Part shown: positions 8,867 through 18,698 of the stretch, in pieces | Layout of the letters: the number at the start of each line of letters is the position of its first letter | How positions within the stretch are numbered: position 1 is the stretch's first letter | From: Rhodobacter aestuarii | GTDB taxonomy: Bacteria; Pseudomonadota; Alphaproteobacteria; Rhodobacterales; Rhodobacteraceae | Assembly (NCBI RefSeq): GCF_900156655.1 | Contig: NZ_FTOG01000009.1 | Span: 62,001 to 126,000, forward strand | Direction of reading: 5' to 3' | DNA length: 64,000 nucleotides | Translations under genes and position numbers: made by a program | Notes under the pieces: model-generated | Told to the model about the DNA's origin: nothing | The model's input: only the letters and a program-made list of their open reading frames with translations | The model's database searches: none

Positions 8867-9958
8867 ATGAATATTCAGGGACGCATCGGAACCCCCGACA
8901 CCGACGAGGCGAAAGCCGCGCTGGAGGTACTGCGCCTCTGGGCTGCCGAGGCCCATCCGGCAGAGGTCACGGCACTTGATCCGGCCATTGCGCGGCTGTT
9001 GCCCGGCGCGCCGGAAAGCTACCCCGAACTCGCGCGCAGCTATGATGCCGAATTCCGCCCCGACGCCGCCTATAAGGCCGCGATGCCCGATCTGCAAAAT
9101 GGGCCCTCTTCGCTGATCGTCGGCGCGAAGACCCGCATTGAACATGTGGGCATTTCCAACTTCCGACTGCCGATCAAATATCGGCTGCGCGACGGTGGTG
9201 AAGTGGTGCTGGAAACCTCGGTCACCGGCTCAGTGAGCCTTGAGGCGGAGAAAAAAGGCATCAACATGAGCCGCATCCTGCGCAGCTTCTACACCCATGC
9301 GGAATGCGAGTTCTCGTTTGAGGTAATGGCCGCCGCGCTTGATGATTATGTTGAAAACCTTGAAAGCTTTGACGCGCGTCTGATGATGCGGTTTTCGCTG
9401 CCGTTGCAAGTGGATAGCCTGCGTTCCGGCCTCACCGGCTGGCAATATTACGATATCGCGCTGGAGCTTGTTGAACAGGCGGGCGTGCGCACCAAGATCG
9501 TGCATCTCGATTTCGTCTATTCCTCGACCTGCCCCTGCTCGCTCGAACTTTCCGAAGATGCGCGCATCCGCCGGGGCCGTTTGGCGACGCCGCATTCTCA
9601 ACGCTCGGTCGCGCGGATTTCGGCGGTGATTGAGCCGGGCAAAACGCTCTGGTTTGAAGACCTGATCGATTTGGCCCGCGCCAATGTGCCGACGGAAACG
9701 CAGGTGATGGTGAAGCGCGAAGACGAGCAAGCCTTTGCGGAACTGAATGCCGCGAACCCGATCTTCGTGGAAGATGCCGTGCGCGCTTTTGCGGCGGGGC
9801 TGATGGCGGAACCGCGCGTGGGCGATTTCCGCGTGATTGCGAGCCACCAAGAAAGCCTGCACAGCCATGATGCGGTGGCGCTGTTGACCGAAGGCCCGAC
9901 CTTCGCGCAAACGAGCCTTGATCCGCAGCTTTTCGGCACGCTCATTCATCGCGGCTAA
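8867..9958 (+). CDS. folE2: GTP cyclohydrolase I, type IB (FolE2)
   Basis: A 363-aa enzyme that converts GTP to 7,8-dihydroneopterin triphosphate, the first step to folate. It belongs to the FolE2 family, not the zinc-dependent FolE. The family hallmark is visible at SSTCPCSLELSE (C222 and C224), which includes the metal/active-site cysteine, and in the GVSNFRLP-like segment HVGISNFRLPIKYRL. FolE2 enzymes tolerate several divalent metals and are often kept for zinc-poor conditions, but no Zur-like site was recognised upstream. The start MNIQGRIG at 8867 was chosen for its GGGAGAGG ribosome binding site. Confidence 0.92.
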   Translation: MNIQGRIGTPDTDEAKAALEVLRLWAAEAHPAEVTALDPAIARLLPGAPESYPELARSYDAEFRPDAAYKAAMPDLQNGPSSLIVGAKTRIEHVGISNFRLPIKYRLRDGGEVVLETSVTGSVSLEAEKKGINMSRILRSFYTHAECEFSFEVMAAALDDYVENLESFDARLMMRFSLPLQVDSLRSGLTGWQYYDIALELVEQAGVRTKIVHLDFVYSSTCPCSLELSEDARIRRGRLATPHSQRSVARISAVIEPGKTLWFEDLIDLARANVPTETQVMVKREDEQAFAELNAANPIFVEDAVRAFAAGLMAEPRVGDFRVIASHQESLHSHDAVALLTEGPTFAQTSLDPQLFGTLIHRG

Positions 9959-9966
9959 CGGGGTCT

Positions 9967-9983
9967 GGGGGCGCACAGCCCCC
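9967..9983 (+). terminator. Terminator after folE2
   Basis: A 6-bp G/C stem (GGGGGC/GCCCCC) with a 5-nt loop begins 8 nt after the folE2 stop and is followed by TCCTTTTG, a short T-rich tail on the plus strand. Confidence 0.55.
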
Positions 9984-10063
9984 TCCTTTTGCCCCGGCAA
10001 AAACAAGAACAGAGCTAGAACATGGGTCTTTCCCTCGGCCGTGCCGCAAGATAAAGTGCAGGC

Positions 10064-12421
10064 ATGAGCATTCTGGATGATGACGACGATTTCAGCGACC
10101 TGAGCCTCTCGCAGCGCGCCATGATGGGCGCGCGCGCAGCGATGGGTGTGCCCGACTATCTTGACGGGCTAAACCCCGAACAGCGCCGCGCGGTTGAGGC
10201 GATGGATGGCCCGGTGCTGATGCTTGCCGGTGCGGGCACTGGCAAAACCAAGGCGCTCACCACGCGGATCGCGCATCTGATCCATTCAGGGCGCGCGCGC
10301 CCCAATGAAATTCTGGCTGTGACCTTCACCAACAAGGCTGCGCGCGAGATGAAAGAGCGTGTCGGGCGCCTGCTCGGGCAAACGCTTGAGGGGATGCCGT
10401 GGCTCGGCACCTTCCACGCGGTTTGCGTGAAGCTGTTGCGCCGCCATGCCGAGCTTGTCGGGCTGAAGTCGAACTTCACCATTTTGGACACCGATGACCA
10501 AATCCGCCTGCTGAAGCAGCTGATCATCGCCGCCAATATGGATGAAAAGCGCTGGCCCGCGCGGCAATTGGCCAATCTGATCGACAGCTGGAAGAACCGC
10601 GCGCTGACGCCTGAGCGGGTGCGCGGCGCGGAGACGGCGCATTTCAATAACCGTGGCAGCGAACTCTATGCCGCCTATCAAGAGCGCCTCAAAACGCTCA
10701 ACGCGGTCGATTTTGGTGATTTGCTGCTGCATATGGTGACGATCTTCCAGCGTCACGAAGATCTGCTTGCGCAATATCAGCGCTGGTTCAAATACATCCT
10801 TGTTGACGAATACCAAGACACCAATACCGCGCAGTATTTGTGGTTGCGGCTTTTGGCGCAGGGGCACCGCAATGTCTGCTGTGTGGGCGATGACGACCAG
10901 TCGATCTACGGCTGGCGCGGTGCCGAAGTGGGCAATATCTTGCGGTTTGAAAAGGATTTTCCGGGCGCGGTCGTGGTGCGGCTGGAACAAAACTACCGCT
11001 CCACCGAACATATTCTGGCCGCCGCCTCGGGGCTGATTGCCGCCAATAGCGACCGTTTGGGCAAGGAGCTCTGGACCGAGGAACAGGGCGGTGAAAAGGT
11101 CCGGCTGATTGGCCATTGGGATGGCGAGGAAGAGGCGCGCTGGATCGGCGAAGAAATCGAGGCGCTCTCGCGTGGCACCCGCGGCCATGACCCGGTGCCG
11201 CTCAACGGCCAAGCGATTTTGGTGCGCGCCAGCCATCAGATGCGCGCCTTTGAAGACCGTTTTTTGACCATCGGTCTGCCCTATCGCGTGATCGGCGGCC
11301 CGCGCTTTTATGAGCGCCAAGAAATTCGCGATGCGATGGCCTATTTCCGGCTCGCCGTTTCGCCCGACGACGATCTTGCCTTTGAGCGGGTGGTGAATGT
11401 GCCCAAGCGCGGTTTGGGCGACAAGGCGCAGGCGAAAATCCAGACCGAGGCGCGCGCGGCGCAATCGGGCCTTGTGATGGGGGCGAAGGCGGTCTTGCAG
11501 CAGGGCGCGCTTGGCGGCAAAGCGGCGGGCGGCTTGCGCAACTTCATTGAAGGCGTCGGGCGCTGGCATGCGGCGGTGCTGGAAGACGCCGATCATGTGC
11601 GGCTCGCCGAGACGATCTTGGAGGAATCGGGCTACACCGAGATGTGGCTCAACGACAAAACGCCCGAAGCACCCGGACGACTGGAAAACCTCAAGGAACT
11701 GGTCAAAGCGCTCGAACAGTTTGAAAACCTGCAAGGGTTTCTCGAACATGTCGCGCTGATCATGGACAATGATAAGTCTGAATCGGAAGACAAAGTCTCG
11801 ATCATGACGCTTCATGCCGCCAAGGGTTTGGAGTTTCCTGCCGTCTTCCTGCCCGGCTGGGAAGAGGGGCTGTTTCCGAGCCAGCGTGCGTTGGATGAAA
11901 GCGGCCAACGTGCCTTGGAGGAAGAGCGGCGGCTCGCCTATGTCGGCATCACCCGCGCGGAGGAAATTTGCACCATTTCTTTTGCCGGCAACCGCCGCGT
12001 CTATGGGCAATGGCAAAGCCAACTCCCCTCGCGTTTCATTGATGAATTGCCCGCGCGCCATGTGGAAGTGCTCACCCCCCCCGGCCTTTACGGTGGCGGC
12101 GCGGGGGCGGCGGCACCGGTCACCGGTTTTGGCAGCCTAGAAAACCGCGCCGCGCGGGCCGATGTTTACAATTCGCCGGGCTGGAAGCGGATGGAAAGCC
12201 GCGCCACAGGCGCCCCCAAACCCAAGGCGCGCACCGTCACCACGGTGGATTCTGTCGCCTTTGGCGTGGGCGACCGGGTGTTTCATGTCAAATTCGGCTA
12301 TGGCGAAGTGATCGACCTTGAGGGCGATACGGCGATGGTCGAATTTGAAAAGGCGGGCTCTAAGCACGTCAAAGCGGGCTTTTTGAAACCCGCCAATGCG
12401 GCGGATGACGTGCCGTTTTAA
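10064..12421 (+). CDS. uvrD: UvrD/PcrA-type superfamily 1 DNA helicase
   Basis: A 785-aa 3'-5' DNA helicase for excision and mismatch repair and for clearing protein roadblocks. Motifs in order: Q-motif GLNPEQRRAV (35-44), Walker A AGAGTGKT (55-62), Walker B VDEYQDT (near 247), motif III GDDDQSIYGWRGA (near 279), motif IV QNYRS, motif V TLHAAKGLE and motif VI AYVGITRAEE. The C-terminal 60 residues (GDRVFHVKFGYGEV...) form the Tudor-like domain that lets PcrA/UvrD bind RNA polymerase. The N-terminus has an acidic stretch (LDDDDDF, 4-10). Length and order are normal. It converges on rnj across a shared terminator. Confidence 0.93.
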   Translation: MSILDDDDDFSDLSLSQRAMMGARAAMGVPDYLDGLNPEQRRAVEAMDGPVLMLAGAGTGKTKALTTRIAHLIHSGRARPNEILAVTFTNKAAREMKERVGRLLGQTLEGMPWLGTFHAVCVKLLRRHAELVGLKSNFTILDTDDQIRLLKQLIIAANMDEKRWPARQLANLIDSWKNRALTPERVRGAETAHFNNRGSELYAAYQERLKTLNAVDFGDLLLHMVTIFQRHEDLLAQYQRWFKYILVDEYQDTNTAQYLWLRLLAQGHRNVCCVGDDDQSIYGWRGAEVGNILRFEKDFPGAVVVRLEQNYRSTEHILAAASGLIAANSDRLGKELWTEEQGGEKVRLIGHWDGEEEARWIGEEIEALSRGTRGHDPVPLNGQAILVRASHQMRAFEDRFLTIGLPYRVIGGPRFYERQEIRDAMAYFRLAVSPDDDLAFERVVNVPKRGLGDKAQAKIQTEARAAQSGLVMGAKAVLQQGALGGKAAGGLRNFIEGVGRWHAAVLEDADHVRLAETILEESGYTEMWLNDKTPEAPGRLENLKELVKALEQFENLQGFLEHVALIMDNDKSESEDKVSIMTLHAAKGLEFPAVFLPGWEEGLFPSQRALDESGQRALEEERRLAYVGITRAEEICTISFAGNRRVYGQWQSQLPSRFIDELPARHVEVLTPPGLYGGGAGAAAPVTGFGSLENRAARADVYNSPGWKRMESRATGAPKPKARTVTTVDSVAFGVGDRVFHVKFGYGEVIDLEGDTAMVEFEKAGSKHVKAGFLKPANAADDVPF

Positions 12422-12434
12422 GCCGCAAACGATA

Positions 12435-12457
12435 AAGGGGCCCATCGCGGGCCCCTT
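12435..12457. terminator. Bidirectional terminator between uvrD and rnj
   Basis: A perfect 9-bp stem (AAGGGGCCC/GGGCCCCTT) with a 5-nt loop sits between the convergent genes. The flanking A and T residues give a short U-tract in either direction, so it can serve both the helicase gene and the very long nuo-birA-coaX-rnj transcript. Confidence 0.7.
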
Positions 12458-12506
12458 CGACTGAGTGCAAATCTTCTAGGCGTTTGGGTCCCCAACGGGG
12501 CGCTCC

Positions 12507-14183
12507 TTATTCCGCCATCAAGCGGCTGACGACCACGGTGACCTCGGGCTTTTTGCCCACTTCTTCCATCGCCACCTGCCGCGCGATGCGGCGCAGCGCT
12601 TCATCAAGCTTGTCATCGTTGCGCACGACCTTATCGGGCGCGCTTTCGAGGAAGGCGGAAAGCTCGTCTTCAACGATCCGCACCATATCGCCGCCCGATT
12701 TGCCACGCTCGGGCAGGCCCATCACCTCGACCCAAGCATCGCCCAGCGGCACATCATCTTCGTCGATGATTACGGTGATCAGCACATGGCCGTTCAGCGC
12801 CATGCGGATCCGCTCACGCACCACGCCATCCAGCGCGCCAATCAGCACCGTGCCATCGAGATAATGTCGCCCGGTTTCGATGTATTCGACCACTTTCGGC
12901 ACCACGCCGGTGAGGTCGATCATCGTGCCATTGGTCGCCACTTCGGTGGCAATGCCCTTGGCGGCAGCAATCTTCGCATGTTCGCGCAGATGGCGGTGTT
13001 CGCCATGCATCGGGATCAGCATTTGCGGGCGCAGAAGGTCGTGCACCGCCTCAAGATCGGGGCGGTTCGCGTGGCCCGAAACGTGATAGAGCCCGCCTTT
13101 GTCATCCACCACATCCACGCCCATTTCTGAAAGCGCGTTCATGATGCGAATGACCGAGCGTTCATTGCCCGGAATGGTTTTCGATGAAAACAGGAACGTA
13201 TCCCCGTCCTTCATCTCAAAGCCCAGATATTTGCCACGGCTAAGCTGCGCGGTCGCGGCGCGGCGCTCGCCTTGGCTGCCGGTGACGATCAGCATCAGAT
13301 TGTCCCGGCCAACCTCAACCGCATCTTCAGGGCTAAGCACATTGGGGAAGTTTTTCAAAACCCCGGTCTCTTCGGCCACATGCACCATTTTGCGCATCGC
13401 GCGGCCCAAGAGGCACACCGAACGCCCTGCCTCACGCCCGGCCTCGGCCAGCGTTTTCAGACGTGCGACGTTGGAAGCGAAGGTGGTGGCGACCACCATC
13501 CCTTTTTGCTCCGAAATTAGATCTTTCAGCGGCGAGACCAGCGTGGATTCAGAGCGCCCCGCCGTTTGCGTGAAGACGTTTGTGGAATCGCAGATCAGCG
13601 CTTTGATCCCCGCGCCTTCATGCGCGATCTCGTGCCACTCAAGCGGGTCAAACGCCTCGCCCACCACCGGGTTGCCATCAAGCTTGAAATCGCCCGTATG
13701 CACAACGCGGCCCGCGGGCGTATCAATCACCAAAGCCGAGCTTTCCGGGATCGAGTGGCTGACGGGGACGAATTGCACCGTGAACGGGCCGATTTCCACC
13801 GCTTTCGGGCGCGGCTCGACGATGCGGATCATATCCGAAGGCAGCCCCGCCTCTTCCATCTTCAACTGCACCAGATGCGCGGTGAAGCGGCGCGCGTAAA
13901 CCGGCGCTTTCAGCTTCGGCCACAGATGGGCCATTGCGCCGATGTGGTCTTCATGGCCGTGGGTGAGGAAAATCGCGTCGATGCGGTTCACATTGGCCTC
14001 AAGCCAAGCCGCATCGGCCATAATAAGGTCCACACCGGGCGAACTTTCCATATCCGGGAAGGTCACCCCCAGATCGACGACGATCAGCCGCTCCTTCCCT
14101 TCCGGCCCATAGCCGTAGACATAGGTGTTCATGCCGATTTCGCCGGCACCCCCCAAGGGAAGATAGATCAGTCTGTCGCTCAC
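12507..14183 (-). CDS. rnj: Ribonuclease J
   Basis: A 558-aa metallo-beta-lactamase/beta-CASP ribonuclease with 5'-3' exo- and endonuclease roles in mRNA and rRNA processing. The metal motif THGHEDHIG (residues 74-82) is intact, with downstream VHTGDFKLD and CDSTNVF motifs. The start is GTG, giving a 4-nt GTGA overlap with the coaX stop, so the two are probably coupled. It is the last gene of the nuo supercluster. Confidence 0.92.
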   Translation of the reverse strand: MSDRLIYLPLGGAGEIGMNTYVYGYGPEGKERLIVVDLGVTFPDMESSPGVDLIMADAAWLEANVNRIDAIFLTHGHEDHIGAMAHLWPKLKAPVYARRFTAHLVQLKMEEAGLPSDMIRIVEPRPKAVEIGPFTVQFVPVSHSIPESSALVIDTPAGRVVHTGDFKLDGNPVVGEAFDPLEWHEIAHEGAGIKALICDSTNVFTQTAGRSESTLVSPLKDLISEQKGMVVATTFASNVARLKTLAEAGREAGRSVCLLGRAMRKMVHVAEETGVLKNFPNVLSPEDAVEVGRDNLMLIVTGSQGERRAATAQLSRGKYLGFEMKDGDTFLFSSKTIPGNERSVIRIMNALSEMGVDVVDDKGGLYHVSGHANRPDLEAVHDLLRPQMLIPMHGEHRHLREHAKIAAAKGIATEVATNGTMIDLTGVVPKVVEYIETGRHYLDGTVLIGALDGVVRERIRMALNGHVLITVIIDEDDVPLGDAWVEVMGLPERGKSGGDMVRIVEDELSAFLESAPDKVVRNDDKLDEALRRIARQVAMEEVGKKPEVTVVVSRLMAE

Positions 14184-14959
14184 GCCTCAAGCCCCTTGTT
14201 ATAATCGAAGATCAGACGCAGCCCATGCATGGTCAGGTCGTCTTCGACCTTATCGAATAGATCGAACCCCAGATCGAAGAGCGAGGCAAGCCCACCCGTT
14301 GCAATCACCTTCATCGGGCGGTCTCGTTCCATCCGAATTTGCCGCACGATGCCTTCGACAAGGCCGATATAGCCCCAATACACCCCCGATTGTATACAGG
14401 CCACCGTATTCGTGCCAATGACACCTTGCGGTTTGGTTACATCGACATGCGGCAGCGCTGCTGCCGACATATGCAGCGCCTCAAGGCTGAGCGCGACACC
14501 CGGCGCAATCACCCCGCCGATATAGGCGCCATCGGGGGCGACCACGTCAAAGGTGGTCGCGGTGCCAAAATCCACCACGATCAAATCACCGCCGTGGCGG
14601 TCATAGCCCGCAACGGTGTTGACCAAGCGGTCCGGCCCAACGGTCGTGCCCACATCCACGCGCGGGGCCACGGGCAATTCGCAATCGGGCTTGCCCACGA
14701 CGAGCGGGCGGCAGTCAAAATAGCGGTTGCACAGCACCCGCAAATTGAACACGACGCGCGGCGCGGTGGAGGAAATGATCGCCTCATGGATCGCGTCGAT
14801 GGTCAGTCCCTTGAGGCCCATCAGCGTGGAGAGCCAGACGAAATATTCATCCGCCGTGCGCCGCGCATCGGTGGCAATCCGCCATGTGGCGCGAAACGCG
14901 GCCCCGTCCCAGACGGAAAAGACCGTATTGGTGTTGCCGCAGTCGATGCACAGAAGCAT
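14180..14959 (-). CDS. coaX: Type III pantothenate kinase
   Basis: A 259-aa enzyme for the first step of coenzyme A synthesis. The ASKHA-type phosphate-binding N-terminus (MLLCIDCGNTNTVFSVWDG), the catalytic region GPDRLVNTVAGYDRHGG and the VVDFGTATTFDVV segment are characteristic of CoaX; this enzyme type needs a monovalent cation and is not inhibited by CoA. The gene lies 9 nt after birA and overlaps rnj by 4 nt (GTGA). Length is normal. Confidence 0.92.
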   Translation of the reverse strand: MLLCIDCGNTNTVFSVWDGAAFRATWRIATDARRTADEYFVWLSTLMGLKGLTIDAIHEAIISSTAPRVVFNLRVLCNRYFDCRPLVVGKPDCELPVAPRVDVGTTVGPDRLVNTVAGYDRHGGDLIVVDFGTATTFDVVAPDGAYIGGVIAPGVALSLEALHMSAAALPHVDVTKPQGVIGTNTVACIQSGVYWGYIGLVEGIVRQIRMERDRPMKVIATGGLASLFDLGFDLFDKVEDDLTMHGLRLIFDYNKGLEA

Positions 14960-14968
14960 GTCGCCCCC

Positions 14969-15724
14969 TTAAAAGAAGATATCCGCCGCCGCGATCGGCA
15001 GGCGCGTCTCTCCGGTGTTCAAGATCAGCGCGCCGGTCTCGTCGATCGTTTCAAATAGGCCCGTGCGGGTTTCGGTTCCGGTGCGGGCGGTCACCCTTTG
15101 CCCGATCCGCGCGGCGCGGGCAAGCCATGCAGCCCGAATGGGGGCAAATCCGTCGCGTTCAAAGGTCGCGGCATGGCACGCAAAAGCGCGCGCAAGCGGG
15201 AAGAGGAAATCGAGCGGCGCGATCACCTGCCCAGTTTCACCGCGCAGCGAGACGGGGCGAAGCGCCCCCTCTTCCAATGCTTCCACAGGTGGCGCGGCGG
15301 CAAGGTTCACGCCAATGCCAATCGCCAAATGGCTGACCGAAGCCCCAGAGGAGACGCTTTCGAGCAAGATCCCCGCGACCTTCGCGCCGCTCAGAAGCAC
15401 ATCATTGGGCCATTTGATCGCCAAATCCGCCCCCGGCGCGACCTCGGCCAGCGCGTCATAAAGCGCCAGCGCCGCGACAAAGGAATAGAGCGCGGCAATG
15501 GGGGGGCTCACAGCCGGGCGAAACACGCAAGTGGCGGCAAAATTGCCCTCTGGCGCGAGCCAATCGCGCCCACGCCGCCCCCGGCCCGCCGTTTGGCGAT
15601 GCGCAAAAACCCAAGCTGGCCCCGCAAGATGCGGAGCCAGTCGGGAAGCTTCAGACATTGTGCTGTCGGTTTGCCCAAGGACGTGGCGCGCCACCCCCTC
15701 GGGCCAATCAGGCTCAGTTGACAA
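14969..15724 (-). CDS. birA: Biotin--[acetyl-CoA-carboxylase] ligase, without DNA-binding domain
   Basis: A 251-aa ligase that activates biotin and attaches it to carrier lysines such as the one in the carboxylase encoded at 36903-38828. Family motifs are TDSTM near the start, GRGRRGRDW (biotin/ATP loop) and KWPNDV. There is no N-terminal helix-turn-helix, so it is a ligase only and not the repressor type. The start is uncertain: a TTG at 15724 begins the conserved sequence and lies 11 nt inside the nuoN 3' end. The next ATG (15658) would remove part of the conserved N-terminus, and the longer frame (to 15757) runs further into nuoN. Confidence 0.85.
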   Translation of the reverse strand: MSTEPDWPEGVARHVLGQTDSTMSEASRLAPHLAGPAWVFAHRQTAGRGRRGRDWLAPEGNFAATCVFRPAVSPPIAALYSFVAALALYDALAEVAPGADLAIKWPNDVLLSGAKVAGILLESVSSGASVSHLAIGIGVNLAAAPPVEALEEGALRPVSLRGETGQVIAPLDFLFPLARAFACHAATFERDGFAPIRAAWLARAARIGQRVTARTGTETRTGLFETIDETGALILNTGETRLPIAAADIFF

Positions 15725-17153
15725 GAGACACTGCCGCCGCCGTGGCCGCACCCTCAAGCCCGAACATCGAGATCGAGCCCACCACCATGATCAGCGCCGC
15801 ACAAACCAGCATTGCCAGTTGCACGAACGGCATGCGGCGGTCGAGCGGATCGGTCTCGGTGCCGAAATACATGTAGTAGACGATGCGCAGGTAGTAGAAG
15901 GCACCGATCACCGAGGCGATCACCGCGCCCACGGCCACCCAAACAAAGCCCGCATCCACAGCCGCTTTCAGCACCGAAAACTTGGCCCAGAAGCCCAGCA
16001 TCGGCGGCACACCGGCCAAGCTGAACATCAGCACCATCAGCGCCGCCGCTTTGAGCGGTTCAGATTTGGACAGCAGGTTGAGCGCGGCAATATCGGTCAC
16101 CGGGGCGCCATCGCGCTCCATCGACAAGATGAAAGCAAAGGTGCCGATGTTCATCACGATGTAAATCGTCATGTAAAGCAGCATCGCTTCCACACCCGCC
16201 ACAGTGCCCGCCATCAAGCCCATGAGCGCAAAGCCCATATGCGCGATGGAGGAATAGGCCATCAGGCGCTTGATGTTGGTTTGCCCAATACCGGCAATCG
16301 AGCCCAGATACATCGAGGCGAGCGCGAGCGCGGCCAGCACTTGGCCCCATTCGCCCGGCACTTGGCCAAAGGCGTCATGCACAACCCGCGCAATCAGCGC
16401 CATCGCGGCCAGTTTCGGCGCGGTGGCAAAGAAAGCGGTCACCGGGGTGGGCGAGCCTTCGTAAACATCGGGCGTCCACATATGGAACGGCACGGCAGAG
16501 ACTTTGAAGGCAAGACCGGCCAGCAAGAACACCAGACCGAACAGCAGGCCAATCGGCAGATGCCCTTGTTCCACCACGGTGATGATGCCCGCAAACGAGG
16601 TCGTACCCGCGAAGCCGTAGACGAGCGATGCCCCGTAGAGCAGCAGACCCGAGGAGAGCGAGCCGAGCACGAAATACTTCAGACCCGCTTCCGAGGAGCG
16701 CGCGGAGTCGCGGCGCAGCGCGGCGACCACATAAAGCGCGAGCGATTGCAGCTCGAGCCCGATGTAAAGCGACATCAGATCATTGGCCGAAACCATCATC
16801 ATCATGCCGGTGACCGCAAGCACGATCAGCACCGGGAACTCAAACCGCAGCAAGCCGCGACGGTCGAGGTAATCGGCGCTCATCGCCAAGACGGCAGCCG
16901 CCGAAACCAGAATGATCACCTTGGCAAAGCGCGCGAAGCCATCGGAGATGAACAGCCCATCAAAGGCGTTGTCCGCCCCGCCGCCCGCGACGGCGATGGT
17001 CAGGCCCAAGATCAGCATGACCGCGGTGGAGAGCCACAAGATCGGCTTGGCGACCTTGTCTTTGCCCGTCCAAACCCCGCCGAGCAGCGCGGCCATTGCA
17101 AAGGCCGCAAGCAGGAACTCGGGCAAAACAATGGAGAAATCAGAAGACGTCAT
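15714..17153 (-). CDS. nuoN: NADH-quinone oxidoreductase subunit N
   Basis: A 479-aa antiporter-like membrane subunit of complex I, with about 14 hydrophobic helices and the proton-translocation core around the lysine of [19 protein letters not shown]. The NuoN signature [13 protein letters not shown] follows. It is the last nuo gene, 12 nt after nuoM. Its 3' end overlaps the proposed birA start. Confidence 0.95.
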   Translation of the reverse strand: MTSSDFSIVLPEFLLAAFAMAALLGGVWTGKDKVAKPILWLSTAVMLILGLTIAVAGGGADNAFDGLFISDGFARFAKVIILVSAAAVLAMSADYLDRRGLLRFEFPVLIVLAVTGMMMMVSANDLMSLYIGLELQSLALYVVAALRRDSARSSEAGLKYFVLGSLSSGLLLYGASLVYGFAGTTSFAGIITVVEQGHLPIGLLFGLVFLLAGLAFKVSAVPFHMWTPDVYEGSPTPVTAFFATAPKLAAMALIARVVHDAFGQVPGEWGQVLAALALASMYLGSIAGIGQTNIKRLMAYSSIAHMGFALMGLMAGTVAGVEAMLLYMTIYIVMNIGTFAFILSMERDGAPVTDIAALNLLSKSEPLKAAALMVLMFSLAGVPPMLGFWAKFSVLKAAVDAGFVWVAVGAVIASVIGAFYYLRIVYYMYFGTETDPLDRRMPFVQLAMLVCAALIMVVGSISMFGLEGAATAAAVSLVN

Positions 17154-17165
17154 CGGTGTTTCTCC

Positions 17166-18698
17166 TCAGTTGCCCGCAACCATCGCCGCAGCGGCGATGT
17201 CGGCATGATAGGTGGTCACAAGGCTTTTCACCGAAGGCCCGATCAGCCCGGTCACAAGGCTCGGATAGATGCCCAAGATCAGCGTCATGGCGACAAGCGG
17301 CGCGAAGATCGCTTTTTCACGGGTGGTCATATCTGTGATCGTTTTCAGGCTTTCTTTGACCAACTCGCCAAAGACAACGCGGCGGTAAAGCCAAAGCGCA
17401 TAGGCCGCCGACAAGATCACGCCCGAGGTCGCCACAGCCGCCACCCAAGTGTTGACTTGGAAGATACCGACCAAGGTCAAGAACTCGCCAATGAAGCCCG
17501 AGGTACCCGGAAGGCCGACGTTCGCCATGGTGAAGAACATGAAGATCAGCGCGTAAGCGGGCATCCGGTTCACAAGGCCGCCGTAGGCCTCGATCTCGCG
17601 GGTGTGCATCCGGTCATAAATGACGCCAACGCAAAGGAAGAGCGCGCCCGAGATGAAGCCGTGGCTCAGCATCTGGAAGATCGCGCCATCGATCCCTTGT
17701 TGGTTCGCGGCAAAAATCCCCATCGTCACATAGCCCATGTGCGCGACCGAGGAATAAGCGATCAGCTTCTTCATATCGGCCTGCGCCAGCGCCACCAGCG
17801 AGGTGTAAACGATCGCAATGGCCGAAAGCGTGAAGACAAAGCCCGTCATCGCTTCCGAGCCCACCGGGAACATCGGCAAGCTGAAGCGCAGGAAACCGTA
17901 ACCGCCCATTTTCAACAGCACCGCCGCCAGCACGACCGAACCTGCGGTGGGGGCCTGCACGTGGGCATCGGGCAACCAAGTGTGCACCGGCCACATCGGC
18001 ATTTTCACCGCGAAAGAGGCGAAGAACGCAAGGAACAGCAGCGTTTGCACCCCGCCCGGCAGCACATAGCGTAGATAGGGCAGGTCTTGGTGCGGGAAGT
18101 CAAATACCATCAACTGCACGATGTCGGTGGTGCCCGCCATCATATACATCGCAACCATCGCCACCAGCATCAGCACCGAGCCAAGGAAGGTGTAGAGGAA
18201 GAACTTAAAGCTGGCATAGATGCGATCTTTGCCGCCCCAGATGCCGATGATCAGGAACATCGGAATGAGGCCCGCTTCAAAGAACAGGTAAAAGAGCACA
18301 AGATCGAGCGCCACGAAGACGCCGATCATCAGCGTTTCAAGCACCAAGAAGGCGATCATGTATTCCTTGACGCGGCTTTTCACATGCCAAGCGCTGGCAA
18401 TGGTGATCGGCATCAAGAAGGTGGTCAGCAGCACAAACAGGATCGAGATCCCATCGACGCCCAATTTGTAGCGCAGACCCATGATCCATTCGCGGTCTTC
18501 CACGAATTGCATCGCCGTATCGTGGCGGTCAAAGCCCGCCAGCAAGAAGAGCGACACCAGAAAGGTCACCGTGGTGGCGGTGAGCGCCAGCCATTTGGCA
18601 TTGCGGTCCGCCGCCTCCGTGCCCGAGCGCGAGACGACCGCAAGGATCGCAGCCGCCGCCAGCGGCATGAAGGTGATGATGGAAAGGAGGTTGTTCAT
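17166..18698 (-). CDS. nuoM: NADH-quinone oxidoreductase subunit M
   Basis: A 510-aa antiporter-like membrane subunit of complex I with about 14 transmembrane helices. Core motifs [18 protein letters not shown] and [11 protein letters not shown] contain the lysine/histidine positions of the proton channel. The start overlaps the nuoL stop by 1 nt (TGATG). A 12-nt gap separates it from nuoN. Confidence 0.95.
   Translation of the reverse strand: MNNLLSIITFMPLAAAAILAVVSRSGTEAADRNAKWLALTATTVTFLVSLFLLAGFDRHDTAMQFVEDREWIMGLRYKLGVDGISILFVLLTTFLMPITIASAWHVKSRVKEYMIAFLVLETLMIGVFVALDLVLFYLFFEAGLIPMFLIIGIWGGKDRIYASFKFFLYTFLGSVLMLVAMVAMYMMAGTTDIVQLMVFDFPHQDLPYLRYVLPGGVQTLLFLAFFASFAVKMPMWPVHTWLPDAHVQAPTAGSVVLAAVLLKMGGYGFLRFSLPMFPVGSEAMTGFVFTLSAIAIVYTSLVALAQADMKKLIAYSSVAHMGYVTMGIFAANQQGIDGAIFQMLSHGFISGALFLCVGVIYDRMHTREIEAYGGLVNRMPAYALIFMFFTMANVGLPGTSGFIGEFLTLVGIFQVNTWVAAVATSGVILSAAYALWLYRRVVFGELVKESLKTITDMTTREKAIFAPLVAMTLILGIYPSLVTGLIGPSVKSLVTTYHADIAAAAMVAGN

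Noticed and set aside
6593-9145. The EF-G-like frame stays open to 9145, which would make a giant fusion protein
   Set aside because: The extra part is antisense to metZ, a lipoprotein gene and folE2, has no domain, and the EF-G start at 6592 has a strong ribosome binding site. Long open antisense frames are common in this GC-rich DNA.
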